Of a DNA stretch of 64,000 bases, positions 9,531 through 18,518 are shown one piece after another. The notes beneath the pieces are model-generated. The model was not told the DNA's origin, ran no database searches, and saw only the letters and a program-made list of their open reading frames with translations. Position 1 is the stretch's first letter. The number at the start of each line of letters is the position of its first letter. A program made the translations under genes and the position numbers. The DNA is from Alphaproteobacteria bacterium LSUCC0684 (lineage in GTDB: Bacteria; Pseudomonadota; Alphaproteobacteria; Puniceispirillales; UBA1172): the NCBI GenBank assembly GCA_041228335.1, contig CP166130.1, positions 2,193,501-2,257,500 on the forward strand, read 5' to 3'.

Positions 9531-10849
9531 AAACCTAACCTTTCAGATTGAGCAGATGAAAACGAATAATTTAGACCACCATCTACCCTGAAAGATTTAT
9601 AGGTTTTGGCTCGCGGATCAGAACTTAAAAAAGTATCGCGAGACATCCTGCTATCTTTCGCAAGATAAAACCGTCCAGCATGCTTTAAGGTGATTAAATC
9701 CAATTGTTGCATAAGGTTGAGGGTTTTTGGGTTAACAGGGAAGTCCAATGCTAGAGTATATCCTTTCATGGGAAATGAGAATAGACTCTCTTGCTCTCCA
9801 AATCTTTTCAAGACTGACAAGAAAGAACCAACATTCGCAACGGAAATAGTCTGCAATAGCTCACTAAGACCATCTTTGGCTTTATCGAGTGGGATCACAC
9901 ATTGAAATTGAACGAACCCACGGCGGCCATATATTTTATTCCACCCCAGGATTGCATCTAAAGGGTAGAAATACCTATCCCAGTCTACGAGTTGATACTG
10001 ATCCTTCCTCTTGGAATTCCAGTAGTAGAATTTATTAAACGTCTTCACTGTCAAACCGTTAAGAAGGCATGCTGGAAGAAAGAAAGGTATTGTTATATTT
10101 TGTTTTACTGGAGAAGCATAAGGGCTCTTTGCAAGTGTATCCGGGAGGTCCTCAAGCTGAGCATGCTCGCCCAACATAATTAATGATCGGCCAAGTTTTT
10201 TACCTTTTTGCAAACAGTCTATCCAGGCAACGGAATACGTTGAATCCAGTGATTGTTCAAAGAGATCAATAGTCTGTTCTATGTTTTCAGCGGTGAGTGT
10301 ACGCTGCTTGATCCATGCAGATGGTACTCGTTTGAGCCTGATTGCCGCTCTAATAATAATGCCCGTCAGGCCCATTCCACCAATTGTTCTATGAAACAAT
10401 TCAGGGTTTTTTGTTTTGGAACAGCGTTCAATTTTTCCTTCAGTTTTGATGATATCAATCCAATCTATATATTGCCCAAAGCTTTGGTCTTTGTGATGGT
10501 TTTTGCCGTGTACATCAGCTGCAATCATGCCGCCTATGGTAACAAACTTTGTTCCGGGAGTAACACTGGGAAACCAGCCTTCAGGAAGAAAAACATCAAT
10601 GATATCTGCTAAGAGTAGACCTGCTTCTGCCACAAGCTGACCAGATGTTTCGTTGAAGGCAAGCATGCGATTAAAATGTTTCATATGAAGTGTGTTGCTG
10701 GAGCTTACTGAGCTATCCCCATAAGATCTTCCGTTGCCTCGAGCAATTGATGTACCTTTTGTGATTTGCCTGATAATGTCATCAACAGATCTAGGTGCTG
10801 ATATATTCGCTTCAATTACCGGGTATCTTCCCCATCCAGCCAGTTTCAT
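9527..10849 (-). CDS. dprE1: DprE1-like FAD oxidase (polyprenyl-phosphoryl-ribose 2'-oxidase)
   Basis: A 440-residue flavoprotein of the vanillyl-alcohol-oxidase superfamily. ARGNGRSYGDSS (residues about 36-47) binds the FAD pyrophosphate, and IGGMIAADVHGKNHH (105-119) closely matches the same segment of mycobacterial DprE1. DprE1 oxidises the 2'-OH of decaprenyl-phosphoryl-ribose, the first half of ribose-to-arabinose epimerisation. Its ATGA start/stop overlaps with the GtrA-like gene upstream and dprE2 downstream indicate translational coupling. With the UbiA homologue in the same operon the assignment is strong for a Gram-negative locus. Confidence 0.9.
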   Translation of the reverse strand: MKLAGWGRYPVIEANISAPRSVDDIIRQITKGTSIARGNGRSYGDSSVSSSNTLHMKHFNRMLAFNETSGQLVAEAGLLLADIIDVFLPEGWFPSVTPGTKFVTIGGMIAADVHGKNHHKDQSFGQYIDWIDIIKTEGKIERCSKTKNPELFHRTIGGMGLTGIIIRAAIRLKRVPSAWIKQRTLTAENIEQTIDLFEQSLDSTYSVAWIDCLQKGKKLGRSLIMLGEHAQLEDLPDTLAKSPYASPVKQNITIPFFLPACLLNGLTVKTFNKFYYWNSKRKDQYQLVDWDRYFYPLDAILGWNKIYGRRGFVQFQCVIPLDKAKDGLSELLQTISVANVGSFLSVLKRFGEQESLFSFPMKGYTLALDFPVNPKTLNLMQQLDLITLKHAGRFYLAKDSRMSRDTFLSSDPRAKTYKSFRVDGGLNYSFSSAQSERLGL

Positions 10850-11268
10850 GGTGTATTGACCAAATGTTTGTCAGTAAAAACAAATTTGCGATCCAGATTA
10901 TATTTCACAATATATCCAATAGAAAGACCAAGCACCGCACCTATTTCACGCATGGTATCAGTTTTCCAGTTGAGCCAGAAGATTGCCTCACTACCCCAAA
11001 AAATTAGAGTAGTGACAATCCCCATAGATGTATAAAGCGCGAATTTTTTGCTGTTATCCTCTAGCCCCAATGATAAATCATAAAAAATCCATCGCTTATC
11101 GAGGATATATTTTAGGATAAGTCCAGTCAGCGTTCCTAAACCTAGAGCTACTGAAAAAATCGTTTTTGTATCACCAAAAAGAAACACAATCCGCTGGGTT
11201 AGAAGATTAGCAAAGATTGCAATAAATGAAAAAATAACATAGCGAAAAGCCAGCGTATAGAGACTCAT
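10846..11268 (-). CDS. GtrA-family small membrane protein
   Basis: About 140 residues with four membrane helices and the GtrA (PF04138) pattern: an N-terminal FRYVIFSFIAIFANLLTQR region, an internal YILDKRWIF and a terminal KYNLDRKFVF. GtrA proteins are thought to flip polyprenyl-phosphate sugars to the periplasm. I use ATG 11268, which overlaps the previous stop as TGATG; a longer reading to 11313 would start inside the upstream coding region. In context it is the probable flippase for the polyprenyl-phosphate pentose made by its neighbours. Confidence 0.85.
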   Translation of the reverse strand: MSLYTLAFRYVIFSFIAIFANLLTQRIVFLFGDTKTIFSVALGLGTLTGLILKYILDKRWIFYDLSLGLEDNSKKFALYTSMGIVTTLIFWGSEAIFWLNWKTDTMREIGAVLGLSIGYIVKYNLDRKFVFTDKHLVNTP

Positions 11269-12695
11269 CAGAGCCATCCCAGCAATGCAAACCCAAGTAT
11301 TGCAAAGAGACATATAAGGCTTACTTTGTCTTTCACAGCAAAAACAACCGGGTCATCGTGCATTTTCCCTCGGTGGGTAATAAGAACTATTCTGGTAATC
11401 CAATATAGCAGAACACAACAGATTCCCCATAATGCTGAAGGAGTTGAATATAAGTCTACAATTTCTGGTGAGTTTACATACATCGCCATTACAAGAACCG
11501 AAAGATAACCTGATATTATGGCAACCATTGTAATAACAGGCAGGTCTTCAACATGATAGTCACGCCCATTTGCGATGACTATGCTTCGTTCTTTCATATC
11601 TACAAGTTCAGCTTGGCGTTTGACTGAAGCAAGTGAGAGAAAAATAAATACAGAAAATGCCATCAGCCAGAATGAAATTTCAATATCAACTGCCACGCTG
11701 CCAGCAAAAATGCGCAACGTGTACAGGCCTGCCAGCATACAGACATCAATGATAATCTTGCTCTTTAGATGTAATGAATACAGCGTTGTAAGCAAAAAAT
11801 ACAACACCAGAGTTATCAGGAAGGCTTGGTTTACAAATGATGATAGAATAACACCTGTACCAATCAAGCCAATCACTATAGGGGCACCATGGGCAATCGA
11901 CAGGGACCCTGATGCAAATGGACGAAATCGCTTTCTAGGATGTGTTCTATCCGCGTTAAGGTCTATGAGGTCATTGAGCACATATACACTTGAGGCAACA
12001 AGGCAAAAGGAAACAAACGCAATAAAACTTGCAAAAAACGTGTCGATATTAATCTTGTGCGCCACCAAAATTGGCAAAAATATTAAAATATTCTTTAGCC
12101 ATTGGTGTGGTCGCATGGCTTTGAGATATTGGATAGGTGATTTCACAGATATTTCGATATGTTCAAAGGGTTTTTGAAGAGACTCGACTTTCTTCCTTAG
12201 ACTAGGTGAAGCATTAACTGTCACTGCTTTGATCGATTGCTTCCAAACAGGCAGGTCTGCTTCTGTATCTCCCATATAGACGTATGAATTGTTGCCAAAA
12301 TGTTTATTGAGAAAATGTGCCTTTGCCTTACCCTTCAGATTATGGTCTGCGGTTGAACCATGAACCTCATCAAACAGATCCAAGTAATCTGCGATTTTTT
12401 GGGCAAATTTATTATTCGTAGCAGTAACTAGGGCAACCCGACCACCTTCTTTACGAAATCTGTTGATGTAGTCTATGACTTCATCGTTATATGGCAACAA
12501 AGATACTTCAATATCTGATGCTTCCTGCAAATAATCCTTGAGTGAGGCTTTTCCCCGAATGAGCGCTGGAATTGAATAAATAGTTACGCGCCAGTCACGC
12601 CCTAATGCTGACCAAAAACTCTCGTGCAACATGTCAGACCTCAGAAGCGTTCCATCAAGGTCTACAACTAAGAATTTTCCCTTTTGAACGGACAT
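11268..12695 (-). CDS. HAD phosphatase-UbiA fusion (polyprenyl-P phosphoribosyltransferase type)
   Basis: A 475-residue two-domain protein. Residues about 1-185 are a HAD hydrolase: VDLDGT (11-16), a Thr motif VTATNN and MGDTEADLPVW with the metal acids. Residues about 190-475 are a UbiA prenyltransferase with eight or so helices, NDLIDLNADR for Mg-diphosphate binding and a second acidic loop near VKRQAELVDMKER. The relevant UbiA branch moves phosphoribose from PRPP onto polyprenyl phosphate (Rv3806c type), and the fused HAD would remove the 5-phosphate. First gene of the minus operon, divergent from gmd; the 223-bp gap should hold both promoters, although I could not pick hexamers reliably. 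Confidence 0.86.
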   Translation of the reverse strand: MSVQKGKFLVVDLDGTLLRSDMLHESFWSALGRDWRVTIYSIPALIRGKASLKDYLQEASDIEVSLLPYNDEVIDYINRFRKEGGRVALVTATNNKFAQKIADYLDLFDEVHGSTADHNLKGKAKAHFLNKHFGNNSYVYMGDTEADLPVWKQSIKAVTVNASPSLRKKVESLQKPFEHIEISVKSPIQYLKAMRPHQWLKNILIFLPILVAHKINIDTFFASFIAFVSFCLVASSVYVLNDLIDLNADRTHPRKRFRPFASGSLSIAHGAPIVIGLIGTGVILSSFVNQAFLITLVLYFLLTTLYSLHLKSKIIIDVCMLAGLYTLRIFAGSVAVDIEISFWLMAFSVFIFLSLASVKRQAELVDMKERSIVIANGRDYHVEDLPVITMVAIISGYLSVLVMAMYVNSPEIVDLYSTPSALWGICCVLLYWITRIVLITHRGKMHDDPVVFAVKDKVSLICLFAILGFALLGWL

Positions 12696-12918
12696 GATTT
12701 AAATTATCTCTGGTTCGATATCAGGTTAGTTTATTGTTTGAAAAGTTGCAGGACAAGCCTTCCCAGAGACAAAATAAACTGCAGGAGAATTATGTTAAAT
12801 TATTGAGTGCAAAATAATTTGTATTTATGTGAAGGAGATACCATTCAATATGAAGATGTGTATCATTGAGATTGATTATGTACATTGATTGAAGAGCTAG
12901 CAATAAAGGACTAAGCCA

Positions 12919-13986
12919 TTGAAAAAAGCATTGATCACCGGGGTGACGGGGCAGGACGGGGCGTATCTGGCGCGGCTCTTGCTGGCCAAGGGATATGAGG
13001 TGCATGGCATCAAGCGGCGGGCCTCGTCGTTTAACACCGCAAGGGTGGATGACATTTACGAAGACCCGCATAACCCGGATCCGCGGTTTTTTCTCCATTA
13101 CGGTGATCTGACCGACAGCCTCAATGTGTTGCGGCTGCTCAAAGAGATCCGGCCCGACGAGATTTACAACCTCGCCGCCCAGAGCCATGTGCAGGTGAGT
13201 TTTGAGACACCGGAATACACCGCCAATGTCGATGCCATCGGCGCATTGCGGATGCTGGAGGCGATCCGCACCCTTGAGCTTGAAGGGCAGACGCGGTTCT
13301 ATCAGGCCTCGACCTCCGAGTTATACGGCAAAGTTGTCGAAACCCCGCAAAGCGAGACAACGCCCTTCTACCCGCGCTCGCCCTATGCCGCGGCGAAACT
13401 CTATGCCTACTGGATCTGCGTCAATTACCGGGAGGCCTACGGCCTCTTTGCCTCCAACGGTATCCTCTTTAACCATGAAAGCCCGATGCGGGGGGAGACC
13501 TTTGTCACCCAGAAGATCGCCATGGCGGTGGCGAATATTGAGGTGGGGCGCCAAGAGACACTCTATCTCGGCAATCTCGACGCCAAACGTGACTGGGGGC
13601 ACGCGAAGGAATATGCCGAAGGCATGTGGTGTATCCTCCAGCACGATGAGGGGGATGATTTTGTGCTGGCGACGGGGCGGACCGAAACCGTCCGCCGGTT
13701 TGTTGACCTCGCCTTTGCCGAAGTGGGCCGCAGCATCGCCTGGGAAGGGCACGGCGTGGATGAGGTGGGCCGCGATGCCAAGACCGGTGATATCCTTGTT
13801 AAGGTCGACCCCAAATACTTTCGCCCGGCGGAAGTCGATCTCCTGATCGGCAACCCGGCCAAGGCAAAAGAGGTGCTTGGCTGGGAGGCGAAGATCGGCC
13901 TTGAAGAGCTGGTCACCGAGATGGTCCGTGTCGCGCTTCATAACGCGAAAGAGCCCCGGCGCGATATCAGGCTCGCGGTTTTCTGA
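12919..13986 (+). CDS. gmd: GDP-mannose 4,6-dehydratase (copy 1)
   Basis: A 355-residue extended SDR converting GDP-D-mannose to GDP-4-keto-6-deoxymannose. [11 protein letters not shown] is the NADP-binding turn; [10 protein letters not shown] and [14 protein letters not shown] carry the catalytic Thr/Glu and Tyr-x3-Lys; [14 protein letters not shown] is diagnostic. It starts at TTG 12919 with AAAGGA 8 bases upstream. GC-rich, unlike the AT-rich operon to its left. The stop overlaps the fcl start (TGATG). A second, diverged gmd lies at 25946-27043. Confidence 0.95.
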   Translation: MKKALITGVTGQDGAYLARLLLAKGYEVHGIKRRASSFNTARVDDIYEDPHNPDPRFFLHYGDLTDSLNVLRLLKEIRPDEIYNLAAQSHVQVSFETPEYTANVDAIGALRMLEAIRTLELEGQTRFYQASTSELYGKVVETPQSETTPFYPRSPYAAAKLYAYWICVNYREAYGLFASNGILFNHESPMRGETFVTQKIAMAVANIEVGRQETLYLGNLDAKRDWGHAKEYAEGMWCILQHDEGDDFVLATGRTETVRRFVDLAFAEVGRSIAWEGHGVDEVGRDAKTGDILVKVDPKYFRPAEVDLLIGNPAKAKEVLGWEAKIGLEELVTEMVRVALHNAKEPRRDIRLAVF

Positions 13987-14921
13987 TGTACCGGATTGAG
14001 GGCAAACGCATCTGGGTTGCGGGACATAGAGGCATGGTAGGCCGGGCCGTGGTCCGTGCGCTGGAGAAACGTGATTGCGCCATCCTTACCGCAAGCCGCG
14101 GGGAGGCAGACCTCACCCGTCAGGCCGAAGTCGAGGCATGGATGGACGGGGCCAAACCTGATGCGGTGATCATCTGCGCAGCGAAAGTCGGCGGTATCCT
14201 TGCCAACTCGACCTGTCCCGCTGATTTCATCTACGACAATCTGATGATCGAGGCGAATATCATCCGGGCGGCGTTTGAGCAAAAGGTGGAAAAGCTCCTC
14301 TTCCTCGGGTCCAGCTGCATTTATCCGAAATTCGCTGACCAGCCGATCAGGGAAGACGCGCTTCTCACCGGCAGTCTCGAGGCCACGAATGAATGGTACG
14401 CGATCGCCAAGATCGCCGGGATCAAACTCTGCCAGGCGTATCGCAACCAGCACGGATGTGACTTCATCTCCGCCATGCCCACCAATCTTTATGGCCCCTA
14501 TGACAATTTCGATCTTGAGACGAGCCACGTCATCCCGGCGCTGATGCGTAAAGCTCATGAGGCGAAACTGGCGGGCGCCGAAGTGATGGAGGTCTGGGGT
14601 TCGGGCAAGGCACGGCGGGAGTTCCTCCATGTTGATGACTGCGCCGATGGCATCCTCTTCCTGCTGGAGAACTATTCCGGCCATGAGCATGTCAATCTTG
14701 GCACCGGCTCAGATATCACCATCCGGGACCTGGCCCAGATGATTGCCGATGTCGTGGGCTTTGAAGGCGAGCTCCGGTTCGACACCAGCAAGCCTGATGG
14801 AACGCCACGGAAGGTCCTCGATATCAGCCGGATGAATGAATTGGGCTGGGGGCGCCGCATTGACTTGAAAGACGGGCTCAAGGATACGTATTGGGACTTC
14901 TTTCTCCACCAAAATCATTAA
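13986..14921 (+). CDS. fcl: GDP-L-fucose synthase (copy 1)
   Basis: A 311-residue bifunctional 3,5-epimerase/4-reductase completing GDP-L-fucose from the Gmd product. GHRGMVGRAVV opens the Rossmann fold, [10 protein letters not shown] holds the catalytic Ser, and [10 protein letters not shown] holds the Tyr/Lys pair. Translationally coupled to gmd by a one-base TGATG overlap. It shares the GC-rich composition of gmd, so the pair looks like resident DNA. The 120 bases after it hold no clear terminator. Confidence 0.95.
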   Translation: MYRIEGKRIWVAGHRGMVGRAVVRALEKRDCAILTASRGEADLTRQAEVEAWMDGAKPDAVIICAAKVGGILANSTCPADFIYDNLMIEANIIRAAFEQKVEKLLFLGSSCIYPKFADQPIREDALLTGSLEATNEWYAIAKIAGIKLCQAYRNQHGCDFISAMPTNLYGPYDNFDLETSHVIPALMRKAHEAKLAGAEVMEVWGSGKARREFLHVDDCADGILFLLENYSGHEHVNLGTGSDITIRDLAQMIADVVGFEGELRFDTSKPDGTPRKVLDISRMNELGWGRRIDLKDGLKDTYWDFFLHQNH

Positions 14922-15042
14922 TGATAGGCCTTAGCAGGTATTTGCCTTAATTGGGCGGGGCTTAGATCTTGCGTGAAGCCGTTGATTTGAAAAAGGTTTT
15001 TCCAAAATGGGTTCGTTTCGGGAAATTCGTGTTTTTGGTGCG

Positions 15043-15549
15043 CTAGATCAGTCCATCTTCCTTGAGGCGGCGGACAAATTCCTCGTAGGTAAGGCTCGCC
15101 TCGCTTTTGCGTTTGTCACAGTCCTCCAGGTCTTCCAAATCCTCGTTGACCAATTCCGCAGCGATTTTGGTGACTTGATCCATTGGCATTTTCTCCCTCA
15201 AAGAGATGTTGGCGAGAGCTCTGTAGTGGCCTGAAAGTTTCTCGCGGCCCTTCTCGCAGGCATCCATCGTCTTTGGACTTGTCTCACGGTCGTCGCCCAG
15301 GGCTTCTTGAAGGAGTTTGTTGCTCTCCTCTGCGGATAGGTAGCCGCTCTTCTCTGCCTCAGCAATACGATCGGACCAGTACTTTTCCTCAAGGCATTGA
15401 GCTAAATGGTCAAGCAGTTTCGCGTCGCTTGCGGAAATCATCACGGCGACGTTCCTGCCATTCCTTGTGATCGAAACCGGCGATGACTTCACGTCGTCGA
15501 TGAGTTGGCCAAATCTGTTCTTGGCGTCTTTTGCAGTGTAGGTCTTCAT
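15043..15549 (-). CDS. Phd/YefM-family antitoxin with long C-terminal extension
   Basis: Residues 1-60 are a Phd-type fold: MKTYTAKDAKNRFGQLIDDV, then SPVSITRNGRNVAVMIS. These proteins bind an operator as dimers and neutralise a toxin through a disordered tail. Phd proteins are usually about 75-90 residues; this one is about 168, with a charged, acidic C-terminus (EDLEDLEDCDK, ending EFVRRLKEDGLI). Start: ATG 15549, since the longer reading runs back into a palindrome. It lies just downstream of doc but has its own likely operator, so it may be a second antitoxin or a separately regulated orphan. Confidence 0.75.
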   Translation of the reverse strand: MKTYTAKDAKNRFGQLIDDVKSSPVSITRNGRNVAVMISASDAKLLDHLAQCLEEKYWSDRIAEAEKSGYLSAEESNKLLQEALGDDRETSPKTMDACEKGREKLSGHYRALANISLREKMPMDQVTKIAAELVNEDLEDLEDCDKRKSEASLTYEEFVRRLKEDGLI

Positions 15550-15558
15550 GGATAGCCC

Positions 15559-15592
15559 AATAATAGCTACTGTGGCCATAGTAGCTATTATT
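15559..15592. promoter_or_regulatory. 34-bp near-perfect palindrome, likely Phd operator
   Basis: Perfect 12-base arms AATAATAGCTAC (15559-15570) and GTAGCTATTATT (15581-15592) surround a centre that is itself nearly palindromic (TGTGGCCATA). It sits 10 bases before the Phd-family start and 4 bases after the doc stop. Phd-family antitoxins typically repress from palindromes at this place. The assignment as operator is inference. Confidence 0.65.
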
Positions 15593-15595
15593 GCT

Positions 15596-15991
15596 TTAAA
15601 TGTCTACTTTCAGCCTGCCCGCGATCCAGTCCCTCGCGCCGTTGTAGTCGATGGTGCCGCCGGCGACGCCCTCGACAAACGTCACCGCATCGAACTTGTC
15701 GAACACCAGCTCACCACCATTGATTTCGATAAAAATGTTGCAGGTCACCCATGCCGTCCTCTTATTGCCGTCGACAAAGGTGTGGTTCTTGGCAATAGCG
15801 AAGAGGTATCCGGCCGCGAGTTCAGCCATCCCCGGATCGCCGTAAGCGGCAAGGTTTTGAGGGTAGGCGAGAGCGCTGTCCAACCCGCCAGCATCGCGAA
15901 GCCCCTCTCCGCCGCCATGCCTTGCAATCTGATCGTTGTGGACAGCCATCACCACGTCTGGCCTGACCCAGATCCAATTTCGATTATTCAT
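15596..15991 (-). CDS. doc: Doc-family (death-on-curing, Fic fold) toxin
   Basis: A roughly 131-residue Fic/Doc protein. The signature HTFVDGNKRTA lies near residues 70-80 and matches the HxFx(D/N)GNKR core. Doc toxins phosphorylate EF-Tu and stop translation; Fic relatives AMPylate. I chose ATG 15991 (AGAGAGAA upstream) over TTG 15997. It follows the AbrB-type gene by 21 bases, which makes AbrB-Doc the likely operon. A Phd-type gene follows, so two antitoxin families flank one toxin. Confidence 0.9.
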   Translation of the reverse strand: MNNRNWIWVRPDVVMAVHNDQIARHGGGEGLRDAGGLDSALAYPQNLAAYGDPGMAELAAGYLFAIAKNHTFVDGNKRTAWVTCNIFIEINGGELVFDKFDAVTFVEGVAGGTIDYNGARDWIAGRLKVDI

Positions 15992-16012
15992 CTTCAATTC
16001 TCTCTGGGTGCT

Positions 16013-16240
16013 TTATTTGGCGAGCGCCGCGAGGACATCCCTGTCCCTGCGCATGATTTTCTCGGCGACTTCCATCTGGCGCGCAAATTCAGGGTCCTGC
16101 GGGGTGATGCGCATGCTTCCGTCCGGCGCGTCGGTGAGGTAAAGAGTGTCGCCCTTAGCCACGTTGAGTTTGGCCAGCGCCTCCTTCGGCAGAACAACGC
16201 CTGCGGATGATCCGACGGTGGTGACTTTGAGTGCTATCAT
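16013..16240 (-). CDS. AbrB/MazE-type antitoxin
   Basis: 75 residues with a SpoVT-AbrB swapped-hairpin domain: LKVTTVGSSAGVVLPKEALAKLNVAKGD. The charged C-terminus (EFARQMEVAEKIMRRDRDVLAALAK) is the probable toxin-binding part. First gene of a minus-strand pair with doc. The 79 bases upstream are AT-rich and contain TATAAT on the minus strand (16270-16265), a possible -10 element, without a convincing -35. Confidence 0.88.
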   Translation of the reverse strand: MIALKVTTVGSSAGVVLPKEALAKLNVAKGDTLYLTDAPDGSMRITPQDPEFARQMEVAEKIMRRDRDVLAALAK

Positions 16241-16319
16241 TTTTGGACTCCATGATTATCTCTTATTATAATAAATATAGTTATACAATGCAAGGGCCTT
16301 CATGCCCTACAAAATCAAC

Positions 16320-17333
16320 TCAACTGCCATACCCTTCGGGGTTTTGGGTCTGCCAGCGCCAGGTATCGGCACACATGGCATCGAGGGAGAGTTTTGCCTC
16401 CCATCCGAGAAGGGCTTTCGCCTTTTCGATTTTGGCGTAAGAGGTGGCGATGTCACCCTTGCGGCGGGGGGCAATTTCATAAGGGATATCCCGCCCGGAT
16501 GCCTTGGCGAATGCCGCGATGACTTCCATGACCGAATGCCCGCGCCCGGTGCCGAGATTAACCGCCTCAACCCCGCGATGCCGTGACGCGTAATCAAGTG
16601 CCGCGACATGGCCCGCGGCAAGGTCGCTCACGTGGATATAATCGCGGATGCCGGTGCCGTCAGGCGTGTCGTAATCATCGCCGAAGACCATGAGCTTCTC
16701 GCGCCGCCCCACCGCCACCTGGGCGATGAAGGGGACAAGGTTGTTGGGGATGCCGCGCGGGTCCTCGCCTATATCACCCGAGATATGCGCGCCGACGGGG
16801 TTGAAATAGCGGAGCAGCATCACGGATTTTTGAGGGTCGGTGGCGGCCCAATCGCGGAGGATTTCTTCGATGAAATATTTTGTTCTTCCATAGGGATTGA
16901 TGGGGCTGAGAGGATGCGCCTCATCAAAGGGGAGGTAGTGCGGCTCACCATAGACGGTGGCGGAGGAGGAGAAGACGATCTGTTTGCAGCCCACCACGTC
17001 CATGGATTTCAGAAGCTGGATCGTGCCGAAGACGTTTTCCTCATAATAGGAAAGAGGTTTCAGCTCGGACTCGTCGATGGCTTTTAGTCCAGCAAAATGG
17101 ATCACTGCGTCGGGCAGAAAATCTTCGATGATCCGGCGGATGGCGCCGCCGTCGGTGAGGGTGGCCTCGGCATGATCAAAGGCGCGGTTCGATAGCCGGG
17201 CCACGCGCTCAAGCGCGATGGGCGAGGAATTGGCGAAATTATCCACCACCATCGGCGTGTGATCGGCGGTCAACATCTCAAGCATGGTGTGGGAGCCGAT
17301 ATATCCCGCCCCGCCGGTGACCAACACGTGCAT
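16320..17333 (-). CDS. galE: UDP-glucose 4-epimerase
   Basis: A 337-residue extended SDR interconverting UDP-glucose and UDP-galactose. GGAGYIGSH binds NAD, SSSATVYG carries the catalytic Ser, YGRTKYFIE carries Tyr-x3-Lys, and RYFNPVGAH is typical of GalE. Start ATG 17333 has AAGGGAAG 6 bases upstream; a longer reading from 17378 is not needed. GC-rich and resident-looking. It supplies UDP-galactose for the polymer. It lies between the toxin-antitoxin patch and integrase module A. Confidence 0.95.
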   Translation of the reverse strand: MHVLVTGGAGYIGSHTMLEMLTADHTPMVVDNFANSSPIALERVARLSNRAFDHAEATLTDGGAIRRIIEDFLPDAVIHFAGLKAIDESELKPLSYYEENVFGTIQLLKSMDVVGCKQIVFSSSATVYGEPHYLPFDEAHPLSPINPYGRTKYFIEEILRDWAATDPQKSVMLLRYFNPVGAHISGDIGEDPRGIPNNLVPFIAQVAVGRREKLMVFGDDYDTPDGTGIRDYIHVSDLAAGHVAALDYASRHRGVEAVNLGTGRGHSVMEVIAAFAKASGRDIPYEIAPRRKGDIATSYAKIEKAKALLGWEAKLSLDAMCADTWRWQTQNPEGYGS

Positions 17334-17398
17334 ATGCACTTCCCTTGTTTGTGGGGCTTTTATGCCCCCCGGATACAAGCCCCTTATACGTTCGGGAA

Positions 17399-17962
17399 TT
17401 ATTCTAGCGGGGTGGCGGCGTCTTGGCCAGCGCGGATGATTGATCTGATGGCAGTCCTTCGCTTTGACTGCGCCTCATCAAGGTAGCGATCATTGAGTTT
17501 GAGCTGTTTCATGAAGGCTGGGTTCATCATTTTTGCTTCCATCCTGAGCCTGAATTTGAGGTCCTTGAAGTAATTCACTGAGGCGAAATAATTAGGGTCT
17601 AATAGCAAGTCCTCGTTAATGACGTCGTCAATTTCCGCAAGTAGCCCAGCCTCAAAATAGCTGGGGTTCTCCGAAAACTGCCAGTCGTATAGGGTGAGGA
17701 AGAGTTTTGCCCTTCCCTCCAATTTTTGCTCAATTTCTGCATGTGCCGCCGCCAGCTTATCTTTGGCTATTGAGTTACTGATGCCGATTTCATCCAGCCT
17801 GAGCATTTCTCTTGCCTCATCAATTTTCTCCTGTGACAACTTGGATGTTACCCCGTGGCGCGTGGCGTTCCGCGATGACCTCGCCATGCCTTCCGATGAT
17901 CTTGGGCCGGTGGATTTTTGGGCATTCCTCTTATTGGCTTTGGACTGCTTACCCATCTTCAT
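17399..17962 (-). CDS. ANKRNAQ-STGPR motif protein, module A
   Basis: 187 residues of unknown function. The first 40 hold a basic motif, QSKANKRNAQKSTGPRSSEG followed by SSRNATRHG, seen at the start of many hypothetical bacterial proteins and also in the module B gene at 58349. The basic, Gly/Ser-rich start suggests nucleic-acid contact, while the rest is helical and charged with no domain I recognise. Its start overlaps the end of the middle gene by 14 bases, just as in module B (29 bases), so the pair is probably coupled in translation. Confidence 0.7.
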   Translation of the reverse strand: MKMGKQSKANKRNAQKSTGPRSSEGMARSSRNATRHGVTSKLSQEKIDEAREMLRLDEIGISNSIAKDKLAAAHAEIEQKLEGRAKLFLTLYDWQFSENPSYFEAGLLAEIDDVINEDLLLDPNYFASVNYFKDLKFRLRMEAKMMNPAFMKQLKLNDRYLDEAQSKRRTAIRSIIRAGQDAATPLE

Positions 17963-18389
17963 GCTCGACTACATCCTCTGCCTGTTTTGCTTCAACCGGC
18001 TGCCACATTCTGTAATCCTGAAAGAGCCTCCTTGCCCTGCGATGGAGTACCTCAATCCTCTCTTCATAATATTGAACGGACACCACGGCGCGGCGGTAGG
18101 CAAATGCCATGATTTCATCCAGGCTCAGATCTTCGCCGGCGTGTTCTTCGTCATACTTTTTGGCTCGGTCACGGATCATGATCGATCGCCAACGCTCAAG
18201 CCGATGGATTTCCCAGTGTGCTTAGACAATATCCTCGGCAATGTTTTCGCTCAGTGCGTTCCTGGGCTTAAGCGCGCCGATGATGCGTGAGCGATACGCC
18301 TCAAATTCCTCCGGTGTCTCATCGGGCATGAGGGGGAAGTTCGGCGAGATGAGCTGGGTGGCTGCTTCAAGCTTGCTGATTTGGCTCAA
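17949..18389 (-). pseudogene. Middle gene of module A, interrupted by an in-frame TAA
   Basis: Reading from TTG 18389 (AAAGGA 8 bases upstream) gives SQISKLEAATQLISPNF and then LKPRNALSENIAEDIV before TAA at 18224-18222. The same frame continues without another stop as AHWEIHRLERWRSIMIRDRA down to 17949, giving about 146 codons in all. The continuity of charge and style across the stop suggests one gene broken by a nonsense change, for example GAA to TAA. An internal ATG at 18179 could restart a 76-residue C-terminal piece. Function unknown. Module B has an intact gene in the same position. Confidence 0.7.
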
Positions 18390-18518
18390 TTTGGAAATCC
18401 TTTACCTGTTTCTTGGATAACCAATTCTAGATGATCTGGGCCTCCAAGTCATTGCCCCGGTAGGGTGAATTTGTTGCGAATAAAGGGGATATTGGGTGTA
18501 TTGGTGAGTTGATCAAAA

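Noticed and set aside
13938..14690. 250-residue minus-strand reading frame
   Set aside because: Antisense shadow of fcl in GC-rich DNA; no motif and no ribosome site.
15548..16210. 220-residue plus-strand reading frame
   Set aside because: It is the antisense shadow of the doc and AbrB-type genes, whose products have clear family motifs.
18092..18099. GGCGGTAG, a second ops-like match
   Set aside because: It lies inside coding sequence on the opposite strand, the following bases do not continue the signal, and it is explained by Tyr-Arg-Arg codons of the middle gene.
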